A stretch of DNA of 64,000 nucleotides from Candidatus Iainarchaeum sp. GTDB lineage: Archaea > Iainarchaeota > Iainarchaeia > Iainarchaeales > VGJJ01. This document shows positions 51,969 to 59,643 of the stretch, piece by piece. A model generated the notes under the pieces. That model was given only the letters and a program-made list of their open reading frames with translations. It did not search any database and was not told where the DNA came from. How positions within the stretch are numbered: the first letter of the stretch is position 1; each line of letters starts with the position of its first letter. The stretch is taken from contig CP064981.1 of NCBI GenBank assembly GCA_016699555.1, positions 496,001 through 560,000 on the forward strand. Reading direction: 5' to 3'. The translations under genes were made by a program, and so were the position numbers.

Positions 51969-54674
51969 ATGGTCGACAAAACCGCGCTAAGGGCAAAGTT
52001 CACCGCCGAGTGGGAACATCACTACAAGTTAGATGTTCTCACCAGCAAAGGCTTTTCCCGCCACCAGTGCAAGACATGCGGTCGCCACTTCTGGTCCCTC
52101 GATGCCAATCGCACCCACTGCGCGGATTCCTCGTGCATGGGCTATGAGTTCATTGGAAAGAAAACCAAAGACCTATCTTACGTCGAAACATGGAGGGGCA
52201 TCTCCAAATACTTCACGCAGGACTCCGCGGTCAAGCACACGGAAATCAAACGCTTCCCCGTGGTGTCACGCTGGCGCGATGATTTGTATTTCACCAACGC
52301 CTCCATCATCGATTTTCAGCCCTATGTGGTAACGGGTGAAGTGGAACCCCCAGCGAATCCACTCATTGTTCCCCAGCACTGCCTGCGCTTCAACGATGTG
52401 GGGAACGTGGGGATTACGGGAAGGCACTACACCGGGTTCGTCATGTTCGGACAGCATGCCTTCAACACACCCAAAACCGGTTTGTTCTATTGGAAGAATG
52501 AGGCGTTGGAAAACGATTATCAGTATTTGACCAAAGTCATCGGCGTCAAACCCGAAGACCTCACATTCCAAGAAGATGTCTGGGCGGGCGGCGGAACATT
52601 CGGGCCATCCATCGAATACACGGCGAATGGAATGGAGCTTGGAAACTGTGTGTTCATGCAATACCAAGAGATGGATGATGGCACGTCGCGCGAACTCTCC
52701 ACGAAAGTCATCGACATGGGGGCGGGACTGGAACGACTCGCATGGTATACGAATGGGACTCCCACCAGTTACGAAGTCACGTTCGGAGACGTCATCCGCA
52801 ACATGAAACGCAAGACGGGCGTGCACCTGGATGAAGAACTCTTCACGCGCTACGCCAAACTCGGCGGCCTGGTCAACATGGAAGACGATGACGTCAAAGA
52901 AAAACGTGATTGGGTAGCGCAACAACTCGGAATGAAAGCCGATGACTTGTATGGCAGATTGGGCAGCTTGCACGCGATGTATGCGATTGCCGATCACCTC
53001 AAGACCATTCTTTACACCACCACGGATGGCATGCTCCCCTCTAATGCGGGAGGCGGCTACAATTTGCGCTTGCTCTTGCGCCGAGTATTTGGATTCAACT
53101 CCGAGTATGCATTCAACTTCGACTATGGAAAGATCCTCGAAGACCATGCGAAGATGCTCAAGGGGTTCGATGATTCGTTGCAAGAAGGACTGCAGACCGC
53201 CATCGATGTCGTGTTGGAAGACGAAAAGAAGTTCATGCAATTGCAGGAAACAGGAAAGAAGAAGATGCAAGTCGTGGTGGAACGCTTAAAGAAAGAAAAC
53301 AAGCCCTTGCAGAAACAAGAATTGGTTACATTGTATGAGTCGCACGGCATTCCCTATGAGTTAGCCGTCGATGCCGCCAAGAAAGGCGGCGTGCACGTGG
53401 AAGAAGTATTCAACTTCTACGATGCCATCGGCGTCTCCAACGAAAAGAAAAAAGAAAAAGCCGTGAAAGCCTATCCGGGGATCGAAAAGCTCCCTGCGAC
53501 GAAAACACTCTATTACGATCTGCTCTATGCGGATGAGTTCTCCGCCAAGGTGCTCGCCGTGGACGGCAATAACGTCATCCTCGATCAAACCCTGTTCTAT
53601 CCCGAAGGCGGCGGGCAAAGCTATGACACCGGGACGCTGAACGGGGTTGGCGTCAAAAGCGTCCAGAAGATCCAGAACCGCATCCTGCACGAGGTGGAGA
53701 ATCCCGCTGCGTTCCATGCTGGGATGGAAGTCAAAGGATTTATTTCCAGAGAAAGAAGAGCCAATTTGATGCATAATCACACGGCGACGCACGTGTTGAA
53801 TGCTACATGCCGAGAAGTCTTGGGAAACCACGTCTGGCAAGCGGGTGCGCATAAAGAATGGGACAAGGCGCACTTGGATATCACCCATTACAAGAAACTC
53901 ACCGAAGAAGAAGTGAGAAAAATCGAGGCAAAAGTCAATTTGCGCGCGCAACAGACCATTCCGGTCCATAAATTCGTGATGGATCGCGGAAAAGCCGAGC
54001 AGCAATTCGGATTCCGCATCTACCAAGGCGGATTCGTCCCGGGAAAAGAATTGCGCATCGTGCAGATCGAAGGCGTCGATGTCCAAGCGTGCGGGGGAAC
54101 GCACATCAACAACACCGGAGAAATCGGCTTCTTCAAGATCTTGAAAACCGAAAGCGTGCAAGACGGGATCGAACGATTGACTTACGCAACAGGCGTTCCC
54201 GCTCTCGAGTGGGTGCATGAGAAAGAGGACAAGCTACAGCAACTCACCGATGTCACGCGCGTGCCCGAACAAGATATCGTGCAAGGCGTGCAGAAGCTCC
54301 AAGAAGAATACAAAGCGTTGCGCAAGAAAGTCGAAGAATTGCAGGAATTCTATCTCACGAGTATGGGGAAAGAACTGGTAGGCAAGGCAAAAGGGAGTAA
54401 GATTGTTGAAATCGTGAAAGGGCTTTCCCAGCAGGACACGCTCAAGTTGGCGCAGCTGTTGGTGAATGCCAATGAGGCGCTCGCCGTCGTGTTGGTCTCG
54501 CGCGATGCGAACTTTGTGGTGGCCATGAGCGGAAAGATGTCCTCCTATAATGCAAAGAATGCCATCCAGACCATGCTCTCATTCGTCAAGGGAAGCGGTG
54601 GCGGAAGCGAAAAAGTTGGACAAGCCAAACTGCAGAGCTTGGATGGGATCGATGTGGCGCTGATGAAAATCTGA
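51969..54674 (+). CDS. alaS: alanyl-tRNA synthetase (archaeal type)
   Basis: Charges tRNA-Ala. About 901 residues. The N-terminal zinc-ribbon-like insertion (CKTCGRHF, then HCADSSC) is specific to archaeal AlaRS. The class II core includes RDDLYFTNASIIDFQP and GAGLERLAWYTNG. The editing domain has HNHTATHVLNATCREVLG and CGGTHINNTGEIGFFK. The C-terminal region has a coiled coil (residues about 770-800) and a C-Ala-like end. ATG at 51969 (MVDKTALRAKF) matches the family start better than the opening at 51951. Confidence 0.96.
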   Translation: MVDKTALRAKFTAEWEHHYKLDVLTSKGFSRHQCKTCGRHFWSLDANRTHCADSSCMGYEFIGKKTKDLSYVETWRGISKYFTQDSAVKHTEIKRFPVVSRWRDDLYFTNASIIDFQPYVVTGEVEPPANPLIVPQHCLRFNDVGNVGITGRHYTGFVMFGQHAFNTPKTGLFYWKNEALENDYQYLTKVIGVKPEDLTFQEDVWAGGGTFGPSIEYTANGMELGNCVFMQYQEMDDGTSRELSTKVIDMGAGLERLAWYTNGTPTSYEVTFGDVIRNMKRKTGVHLDEELFTRYAKLGGLVNMEDDDVKEKRDWVAQQLGMKADDLYGRLGSLHAMYAIADHLKTILYTTTDGMLPSNAGGGYNLRLLLRRVFGFNSEYAFNFDYGKILEDHAKMLKGFDDSLQEGLQTAIDVVLEDEKKFMQLQETGKKKMQVVVERLKKENKPLQKQELVTLYESHGIPYELAVDAAKKGGVHVEEVFNFYDAIGVSNEKKKEKAVKAYPGIEKLPATKTLYYDLLYADEFSAKVLAVDGNNVILDQTLFYPEGGGQSYDTGTLNGVGVKSVQKIQNRILHEVENPAAFHAGMEVKGFISRERRANLMHNHTATHVLNATCREVLGNHVWQAGAHKEWDKAHLDITHYKKLTEEEVRKIEAKVNLRAQQTIPVHKFVMDRGKAEQQFGFRIYQGGFVPGKELRIVQIEGVDVQACGGTHINNTGEIGFFKILKTESVQDGIERLTYATGVPALEWVHEKEDKLQQLTDVTRVPEQDIVQGVQKLQEEYKALRKKVEELQEFYLTSMGKELVGKAKGSKIVEIVKGLSQQDTLKLAQLLVNANEALAVVLVSRDANFVVAMSGKMSSYNAKNAIQTMLSFVKGSGGGSEKVGQAKLQSLDGIDVALMKI

Positions 54675-54692
54675 GCCGGTTTCTTGAATGGG

Positions 54693-55178
54693 ATGTCCTA
54701 TGCCAATCAAAAAAATGCAATGAGAACTATTGAGTGGGCAGATAAATCTTTTTCATTTTCATTTCCTGAGTTTGCCGATTGGCCAGTACGTGAAATAATT
54801 TCCAAATCACCAACCACGGCCATCATTAATTTTAGTAGAAATTCCCTTGGTAATGATAAGTCAGTCGCACAAATAATAGTCAAAAAAATGCGCTATCCCT
54901 GTCTTGCATCCCAGCGCATATTCGATGAGCAATTGGCGGTTGCTAAGTTAAAATTATGTCAATCGAGAATTGTTTTGGAAACGAATCTGACGGTATTTTT
55001 TGCATTTGATCCATCCAGTCATGCAATCGGATATTCTCCAGGGCTTGATGAGTGGGAGGTAATGCTCATTGTATTGCCTCTATTTAGTGTGATGATATCG
55101 CGTTTTCCCTTTAAGGACACAAGTTTTGATATCAATTATTTCTTGCAGACGATTGTTTCAACACTGAAAAGCGATTGA
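54693..55178 (+). CDS. hypothetical protein, about 161 residues
   Basis: Soluble protein with mixed helix and strand pattern and no recognised motif. The middle has VAQIIVKKMRYPCLASQRIFDEQ, whose hydrophobic and basic periodicity suggests a helix. The C-terminal half is hydrophobic (MLIVLPLFSVMISRFPF) but short of a clear membrane helix. The start is ATG at 54693 or TTG at 54684. It is AT-rich compared with alaS, which ends 18 bases earlier, and forms an AT-rich pair with the next gene. Confidence 0.55.
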   Translation: MSYANQKNAMRTIEWADKSFSFSFPEFADWPVREIISKSPTTAIINFSRNSLGNDKSVAQIIVKKMRYPCLASQRIFDEQLAVAKLKLCQSRIVLETNLTVFFAFDPSSHAIGYSPGLDEWEVMLIVLPLFSVMISRFPFKDTSFDINYFLQTIVSTLKSD

Positions 55179-55208
55179 ATCAATTAGTGGAAGACTTGGC
55201 CTTATTAA

Positions 55209-56156
55209 TTATTTTTTCAACGCATTAGCAACAATGTATACGGTTGTCCCTGCTGGTGGAGGGCCGCTTGGCTTGCCATAATAACCATAATGATATAAAT
55301 TATTCCCAGAAAATCCCCCTTCTGGATTTGGAATAAGATCTTGCACGGTAAAAAAGTTGAGAAAGGGCCATGCCACCCAGTAATATAAGGTTGGTCCCGG
55401 GAACACTCGTGCTTGTATGCTGCCTCCTTTTCCTCCTGCACAATAGTATTCAATCACCCCAAAAAAAGGCTCTGCGGGGGACGTAATTGATTGGAAGTTG
55501 AGAACAGGGGGTTGATGGATTGCTAGGTTTTGTTGGGGCTCATTGTCTTTAGAATCAGTTGGAGTAATGGAGTTGGTTTTTGTAGTCGGAGTGATTCCAG
55601 ACCAAATAAACGTAGGTGGGAACTTATCTGTTTCATCATTCGTTAATACTCGATAATCTGGGCACAATTTTGCTTTTGCCTTGTACGGTCTTCCGTTCAT
55701 CTTGTAATCGACTTCACTAATAATGCAGTTTCTACTTGCATACTCCCCAATAGTCGTCTTTTCATTACCATGCCAATTTTGATTTCTGAATTGTTGTTGC
55801 GCTTCAGCAGATAAGCTGCTGAATCCAAAAGTGGGAATAGTTAACCCCCGACCCGCATAAGAATCATCGAATCGAAATTCAGTTGCATTGGTGAGCACTT
55901 GTTCGACATCATGGAAACCTTCCATTTGAACGGCGTAACTGGGGGTGTAGGGATCTATTGCATCCGGACTAAAACAGGAGGTATGGATGGCGATTGGGAT
56001 CGCGCCTGGGGCGGTATTCGTTCCTCCGCCGCCCGATGATGGAGCGTATTGCTTTCCGGAAATGGCATCCGGGCCAATTTCTATGACTGAAAAAAGGCCC
56101 AAAATAACTAATGCCAATCCCCCAATTACCAGCACGCGCGAAATCACATTCATCAC
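55209..56156 (-). CDS. membrane-anchored extracellular protein, 315 residues
   Basis: An N-terminal uncleaved anchor (VLVIGGLALVILGLFSVI) is followed by a Ser/Gly linker (SSGGGG) and an exported domain with several cysteines (HTSCFSPDA, SRNCII, KLCPDY, EYYCAGGKGG) that probably form disulfides. A Thr/Ser/Asn-rich central segment resembles a flexible stalk. The family is not recognised. Sequons are present but fewer than in the 927-residue surface protein. It is AT-rich and looks accessory within the housekeeping block. Confidence 0.6.
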   Translation of the reverse strand: MMNVISRVLVIGGLALVILGLFSVIEIGPDAISGKQYAPSSGGGGTNTAPGAIPIAIHTSCFSPDAIDPYTPSYAVQMEGFHDVEQVLTNATEFRFDDSYAGRGLTIPTFGFSSLSAEAQQQFRNQNWHGNEKTTIGEYASRNCIISEVDYKMNGRPYKAKAKLCPDYRVLTNDETDKFPPTFIWSGITPTTKTNSITPTDSKDNEPQQNLAIHQPPVLNFQSITSPAEPFFGVIEYYCAGGKGGSIQARVFPGPTLYYWVAWPFLNFFTVQDLIPNPEGGFSGNNLYHYGYYGKPSGPPPAGTTVYIVANALKK

Positions 56157-56259
56157 GTTGAAAAATTATCTTGGAAATTATAAAGCTTTGTAAGGCGGGA
56201 GTTGTTGCGATGCCTATGAATGGCTTGAATACAGTTGTCTCTCAGGCGCGGAAACTGTC

Positions 56260-57495
56260 TTATTTTAGTTCCACTGAGGCAGTATCTTCGGATGGCCTTC
56301 TCCTCTCACTGTTCACCTTGTTCCATTTGATTTCGTTGAGCGTGATGTCCACAATCGTCTCGACGTGATCCGTGTGCGGGAAGAAATCGAATATTGCGGC
56401 GTGTTTGACTTCGAAGTCACAATACTCTGCTAACCACTTCAGATCGCGCTGCAACGATTCGGGATTGCAGGAGATGTAGATAAGTTGCTTGGGGAAAAGA
56501 CGCAACATTCTGCGAAAGATTTTTTTGGAAAGGCCCGCGCGCGGGGGATCCGCGACCACTATCTCGAATTTTCTCTTTTCCACTTCCAATTGCTGCAATT
56601 GCTTCGCGACATCGTTGGCGATGAACGTGGTGTTGCGCGTGGGCAGCTGTTGCGCATTCTTTTTCGCCGCTTGGATGGCTTCTTTCGACAGTTCAACGCC
56701 GAAAAGATAATCCGCTTGTTTCGCGAGAGGGATGGAAAACGTTCCCACGCCGCAAAACAAATCCAAGATGGTCTTTCCCGGAGTCACGCGCGACAGCACG
56801 AACTTTTGCGCGTGTTCGGCCATTTGCGGATTCGTTTGGAAAAAAGTCGTGAAGGGATACTCGAACACGAGCTCGGACATGTTTTCTTTCAGCGTGCAGT
56901 CGCCCCACTGCTGTTGGATGTCTCCCTCGCTGGTGTCAGCATATCGCGTATTCACTAACCAACACACGCCGCTCACGAGATTATTTTCCATGAGTTGCGT
57001 CGCGAGGGATTGGATGACATCCGCGTGGTCCGCGGTCGCTGTAATAATCCCCACGACGCGCTGGGGAAGGGATTTGGACTCGCGATAGATGACATAGCGC
57101 AAATACCCCTCGTGCGTGTAGATATTGTACGGGGTCAATTGCTGTTGGGCTAAAAAGGACTCGATATGCTTGTAAACGTCCTGGCTGGCTTTAGAGGCGA
57201 GCAAACACCCTTCATTTTTGAATGTATGCCGAATATCGCCTTTTTTCCTGAAACCGAGGTGTTTTTCGCCATCATACCACCAATCGACCTTATTGCGGTG
57301 GAATTGGAGCTTTTCAGCCGGAAAAACAGTAATATGGGCAATATAGTCTTTCAGGGCGTCCTGGATATAGCTCTTTTTGGCCATGATCTGCTGGGAATAG
57401 GCATCGCTCATTCTTGGACAGCCCTGGCATTCATTTAGGTGCATGCAGGGGGTGAAGGAGGCTTCCAAATCCTCGAAATCCATCATTTGGGGCAT
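56260..57495 (-). CDS. TrmA/RumA-family RNA (uracil-C5) methyltransferase
   Basis: SAM-dependent enzyme that methylates C5 of uridine in tRNA (U54) or 23S rRNA. The N-terminus carries the [4Fe-4S] cysteines (CMHLNECQGC plus the Cys in NEGCLL). The catalytic half has ILDLFCGVGTFSIPLAKQA, the DPPRAGL motif and the nucleophile in ISCNPESLQRDL, ending with the DFFPHTDHVE signature. Archaeal members include tRNA U54 methyltransferases, so the target may be tRNA. Length is 411 residues, normal. There is no separate N-terminal TRAM domain. Confidence 0.92.
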   Translation of the reverse strand: MPQMMDFEDLEASFTPCMHLNECQGCPRMSDAYSQQIMAKKSYIQDALKDYIAHITVFPAEKLQFHRNKVDWWYDGEKHLGFRKKGDIRHTFKNEGCLLASKASQDVYKHIESFLAQQQLTPYNIYTHEGYLRYVIYRESKSLPQRVVGIITATADHADVIQSLATQLMENNLVSGVCWLVNTRYADTSEGDIQQQWGDCTLKENMSELVFEYPFTTFFQTNPQMAEHAQKFVLSRVTPGKTILDLFCGVGTFSIPLAKQADYLFGVELSKEAIQAAKKNAQQLPTRNTTFIANDVAKQLQQLEVEKRKFEIVVADPPRAGLSKKIFRRMLRLFPKQLIYISCNPESLQRDLKWLAEYCDFEVKHAAIFDFFPHTDHVETIVDITLNEIKWNKVNSERRRPSEDTASVELK

Positions 57496-57525
57496 ACCTC
57501 CTATCTAGGGCGGATAAGCTTTATT

Positions 57526-58524
57526 ATGGGTGTTTTTCTCCCTATCGAAATGGAAGGATTATTCGTTCAAGCGGTCGTTTTTTTGGCGGCAAGTCTCATC
57601 TTGGTCAAGAGCGCCTCGTACGCGGTCAAGCGCATTCTCCACCTGGCACAACTCCTCTCGCTCACGCCGTTCTTCACTTCCTTCGTCGTTGCGGGGTTCG
57701 TCTCCATCATGCCCGAATTCTTCGTGGGAGTAAACGCCGCGCTCGAACACGTACCCGAAGTCGGAATCGGAACCCTCATCGGGAACAACATCGTGGACCT
57801 GACGCTCGTGATGGGTGTCATCGCCATCTTGGGACGCGTCATCCCCACGCGCAGCCAAACGCGCGTCTCCACGCTGCCATTCCTTGTTGCAGTCGGATTG
57901 CCGCTCGGACTGATGCTGGACGGGAACCTGAGTTTCTTGGATGGACTGCTGCTGGTGCTGGGTTGCTTGCTCTACTTCGGTTGGTTCGCCCAACAACAGG
58001 GCGTGCGCGATCGCCATTCCCCTTGGAGCCTCAACCTCATTATCCCTGAGTTGCTCAAATTTGCCGTTGCAGCGGTTGTCATCTTCTTCAGCGCCAAGTT
58101 TGTCGTCGAATCCTCCATCGGAATCGCAGGCATCCTGCATTTTCCGGAGATATTCGCAGGATTGTTCCTGATTTCCATCGGTGCAGCGCTGCCCGAGCTC
58201 ACATTCAGCGTAGAGGCGATCCTTTCGCGGCACAAGAACATCGCGCTCGGAGATGTACTTGGAAATGTCGCCGTCGACTCTACATTTTCCATCGGAGTAA
58301 TGGCGATGATCTATCCCTTTGATATCTCGCTCGGCGTCATCGGGATCTCCGCGTTATTCATGGTATTTGCGGCCATGCTCTTGACGACATTCCTGGACTC
58401 CGAAGGGAAACTCACGCGCCGTGACGGCATTGCGCTCATCGGATTATTTGTGGTGTTCGTCGTGGTACAACTGACCATCCACGCTGCGCAAGAGATTATC
58501 GCCAATGGAGCGATGCCCCACTAG
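57526..58524 (+). CDS. CaCA-family sodium/calcium exchanger
   Basis: About 332 residues with two homologous halves of five helices. The alpha repeats are visible as SFVVAGFVSIMPEFFVG with GTLIGNNIVDLTLVMG, and FLISIGAALPELTFSVEA with GDVLGNVAVDSTFSIGV. The acidic residues in SIMPE and ALPE are the expected ion ligands. ATG at 57526 or 57550 begins just before the first helix. It exchanges Na+ or H+ for Ca2+ across the membrane. It is divergent from the TrmA-family gene. Confidence 0.9.
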   Translation: MGVFLPIEMEGLFVQAVVFLAASLILVKSASYAVKRILHLAQLLSLTPFFTSFVVAGFVSIMPEFFVGVNAALEHVPEVGIGTLIGNNIVDLTLVMGVIAILGRVIPTRSQTRVSTLPFLVAVGLPLGLMLDGNLSFLDGLLLVLGCLLYFGWFAQQQGVRDRHSPWSLNLIIPELLKFAVAAVVIFFSAKFVVESSIGIAGILHFPEIFAGLFLISIGAALPELTFSVEAILSRHKNIALGDVLGNVAVDSTFSIGVMAMIYPFDISLGVIGISALFMVFAAMLLTTFLDSEGKLTRRDGIALIGLFVVFVVVQLTIHAAQEIIANGAMPH

Positions 58525-58548
58525 AAAAAGAAAAAGGAGAAGCAGCAA

Positions 58549-59067
58549 TTACTGCTTCTTGTACAATGCAATGGAATCCTTGATGATCTGCTTCGCCTCT
58601 GCCGCGCCCTTCCATCCCAACACTTCCACTTTCTTCTTCTCGAGCAATTTGTAAGTGGCGAAGAAGTTGGCGATTTCATCCAAGGTGTGCTGGGGAACGT
58701 CCTTGATGTCCTTCACGTGCGCAAAGCGCGGATCGTCTTTCGGGACGCACAAAATCTTATCGTCCTTCTCTCCTTTGTCGAGCATGTGCATCACAGCGAT
58801 GGGCCTGCCTTCCACCAAGACGCCGGGATGGAATGGATTCGTGGAAAGGAAAATGGCATCCGCGGGATCGCCGTCTTCGCACAGCGTGTTGGGGATGAAC
58901 CCATAATCGCCGGGATAAAAGACACTCGAAAAGAGGACACGGTCCAATTTCACTAATCCCAATTCCTTGTCGAATTCATATTTGTTGTTGCTGCCCTTGG
59001 GGCATTCAATGATGACATTGATGACCTCGGGGGCCTTGCTGCCATAACCAACTGTTGAAACGTCCAT
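58549..59067 (-). CDS. ppa: inorganic pyrophosphatase (family I)
   Basis: Hydrolyses pyrophosphate made by nucleotide-sugar synthesis, tRNA charging and polymerases. About 172 residues, standard for family I. The metal-binding motif is EDGDPADAIFL; other ligands lie in YPGDYGFIPNTL and VPKDDPRF. The frame opens with ATG at 59082, but GGAGGGAT just before the ATG at 59067 (MDVSTVGYG) is a strong Shine-Dalgarno sequence and decides the start. Confidence 0.95.
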   Translation of the reverse strand: MDVSTVGYGSKAPEVINVIIECPKGSNNKYEFDKELGLVKLDRVLFSSVFYPGDYGFIPNTLCEDGDPADAIFLSTNPFHPGVLVEGRPIAVMHMLDKGEKDDKILCVPKDDPRFAHVKDIKDVPQHTLDEIANFFATYKLLEKKKVEVLGWKGAAEAKQIIKDSIALYKKQ

Positions 59068-59175
59068 GCGGAATCCCTCCATGCGATACTACTCCCGTGG
59101 AGAATGGGGATTTAAACCCTCTTTTCGGCGGTTTATTTTGCGTATGCATTTATTCCTTCCCATCGTATTACGTGC

Positions 59176-59562
59176 ATGAAATACATCCCCGCTCCCGAAT
59201 GGACGCAAAAGACCCATGAGTTGGTGGCGCGCCTGGAGATGAAACATGTCATGACCGATCGCGTCATCTGCTTCAAATCCGAAGGATCGCAATCCCGTCG
59301 CACGATTGCACGCATCCATACGATGCCCAAGATCATCCAGATGGGGATCAACCAACCCCCATTCTATGCCATCGAACTCATCTCCGAGCGCTTCGACAAG
59401 CAGAGCGAGGAAGAAAAGATCAAGACGCTCATCCATGAGCTCATGCACATCCCCCATTCATTCAATGGCGGTTTTCGTTCGCATAAACCTTTTGTGACGC
59501 ATGCCAAAGTCAACGCCATGTATGCGCGCTATCAGTCCCAGGCCCAGTTGTTGTTGCCCTAG
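59176..59562 (+). CDS. predicted zinc metallopeptidase-like protein (COG4900-like)
   Basis: 128 residues. An HExxH zinc motif is in IHELMHIPHSFNGGFRSH, and the downstream His residues could complete the site. The N-terminal half has RVICFKSEGSQSRRTIARIH, typical of a small archaeal group of predicted metallopeptidases. It has no signal peptide. It stands between pyrophosphatase and leuS, 82 bases ahead of the leuS start. The substrate is unknown. Confidence 0.78.
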   Translation: MKYIPAPEWTQKTHELVARLEMKHVMTDRVICFKSEGSQSRRTIARIHTMPKIIQMGINQPPFYAIELISERFDKQSEEEKIKTLIHELMHIPHSFNGGFRSHKPFVTHAKVNAMYARYQSQAQLLLP

Positions 59563-59643
59563 CGGGCAAGCTCTTTCTCTCCACCCATCAACCAGATTCG
59601 GACATAACGCAGGATATAAATCCCTTTGGGAGGTCTTACTCAT

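Noticed and set aside
52266..53270. 334-residue open frame on the minus strand across alaS
   Set aside because: Antisense shadow of the alanyl-tRNA synthetase gene without motifs.
57559..58233. 224-residue open frame antisense to the cation exchanger
   Set aside because: Highly charged, low-complexity translation typical of the reverse strand of a membrane protein gene.
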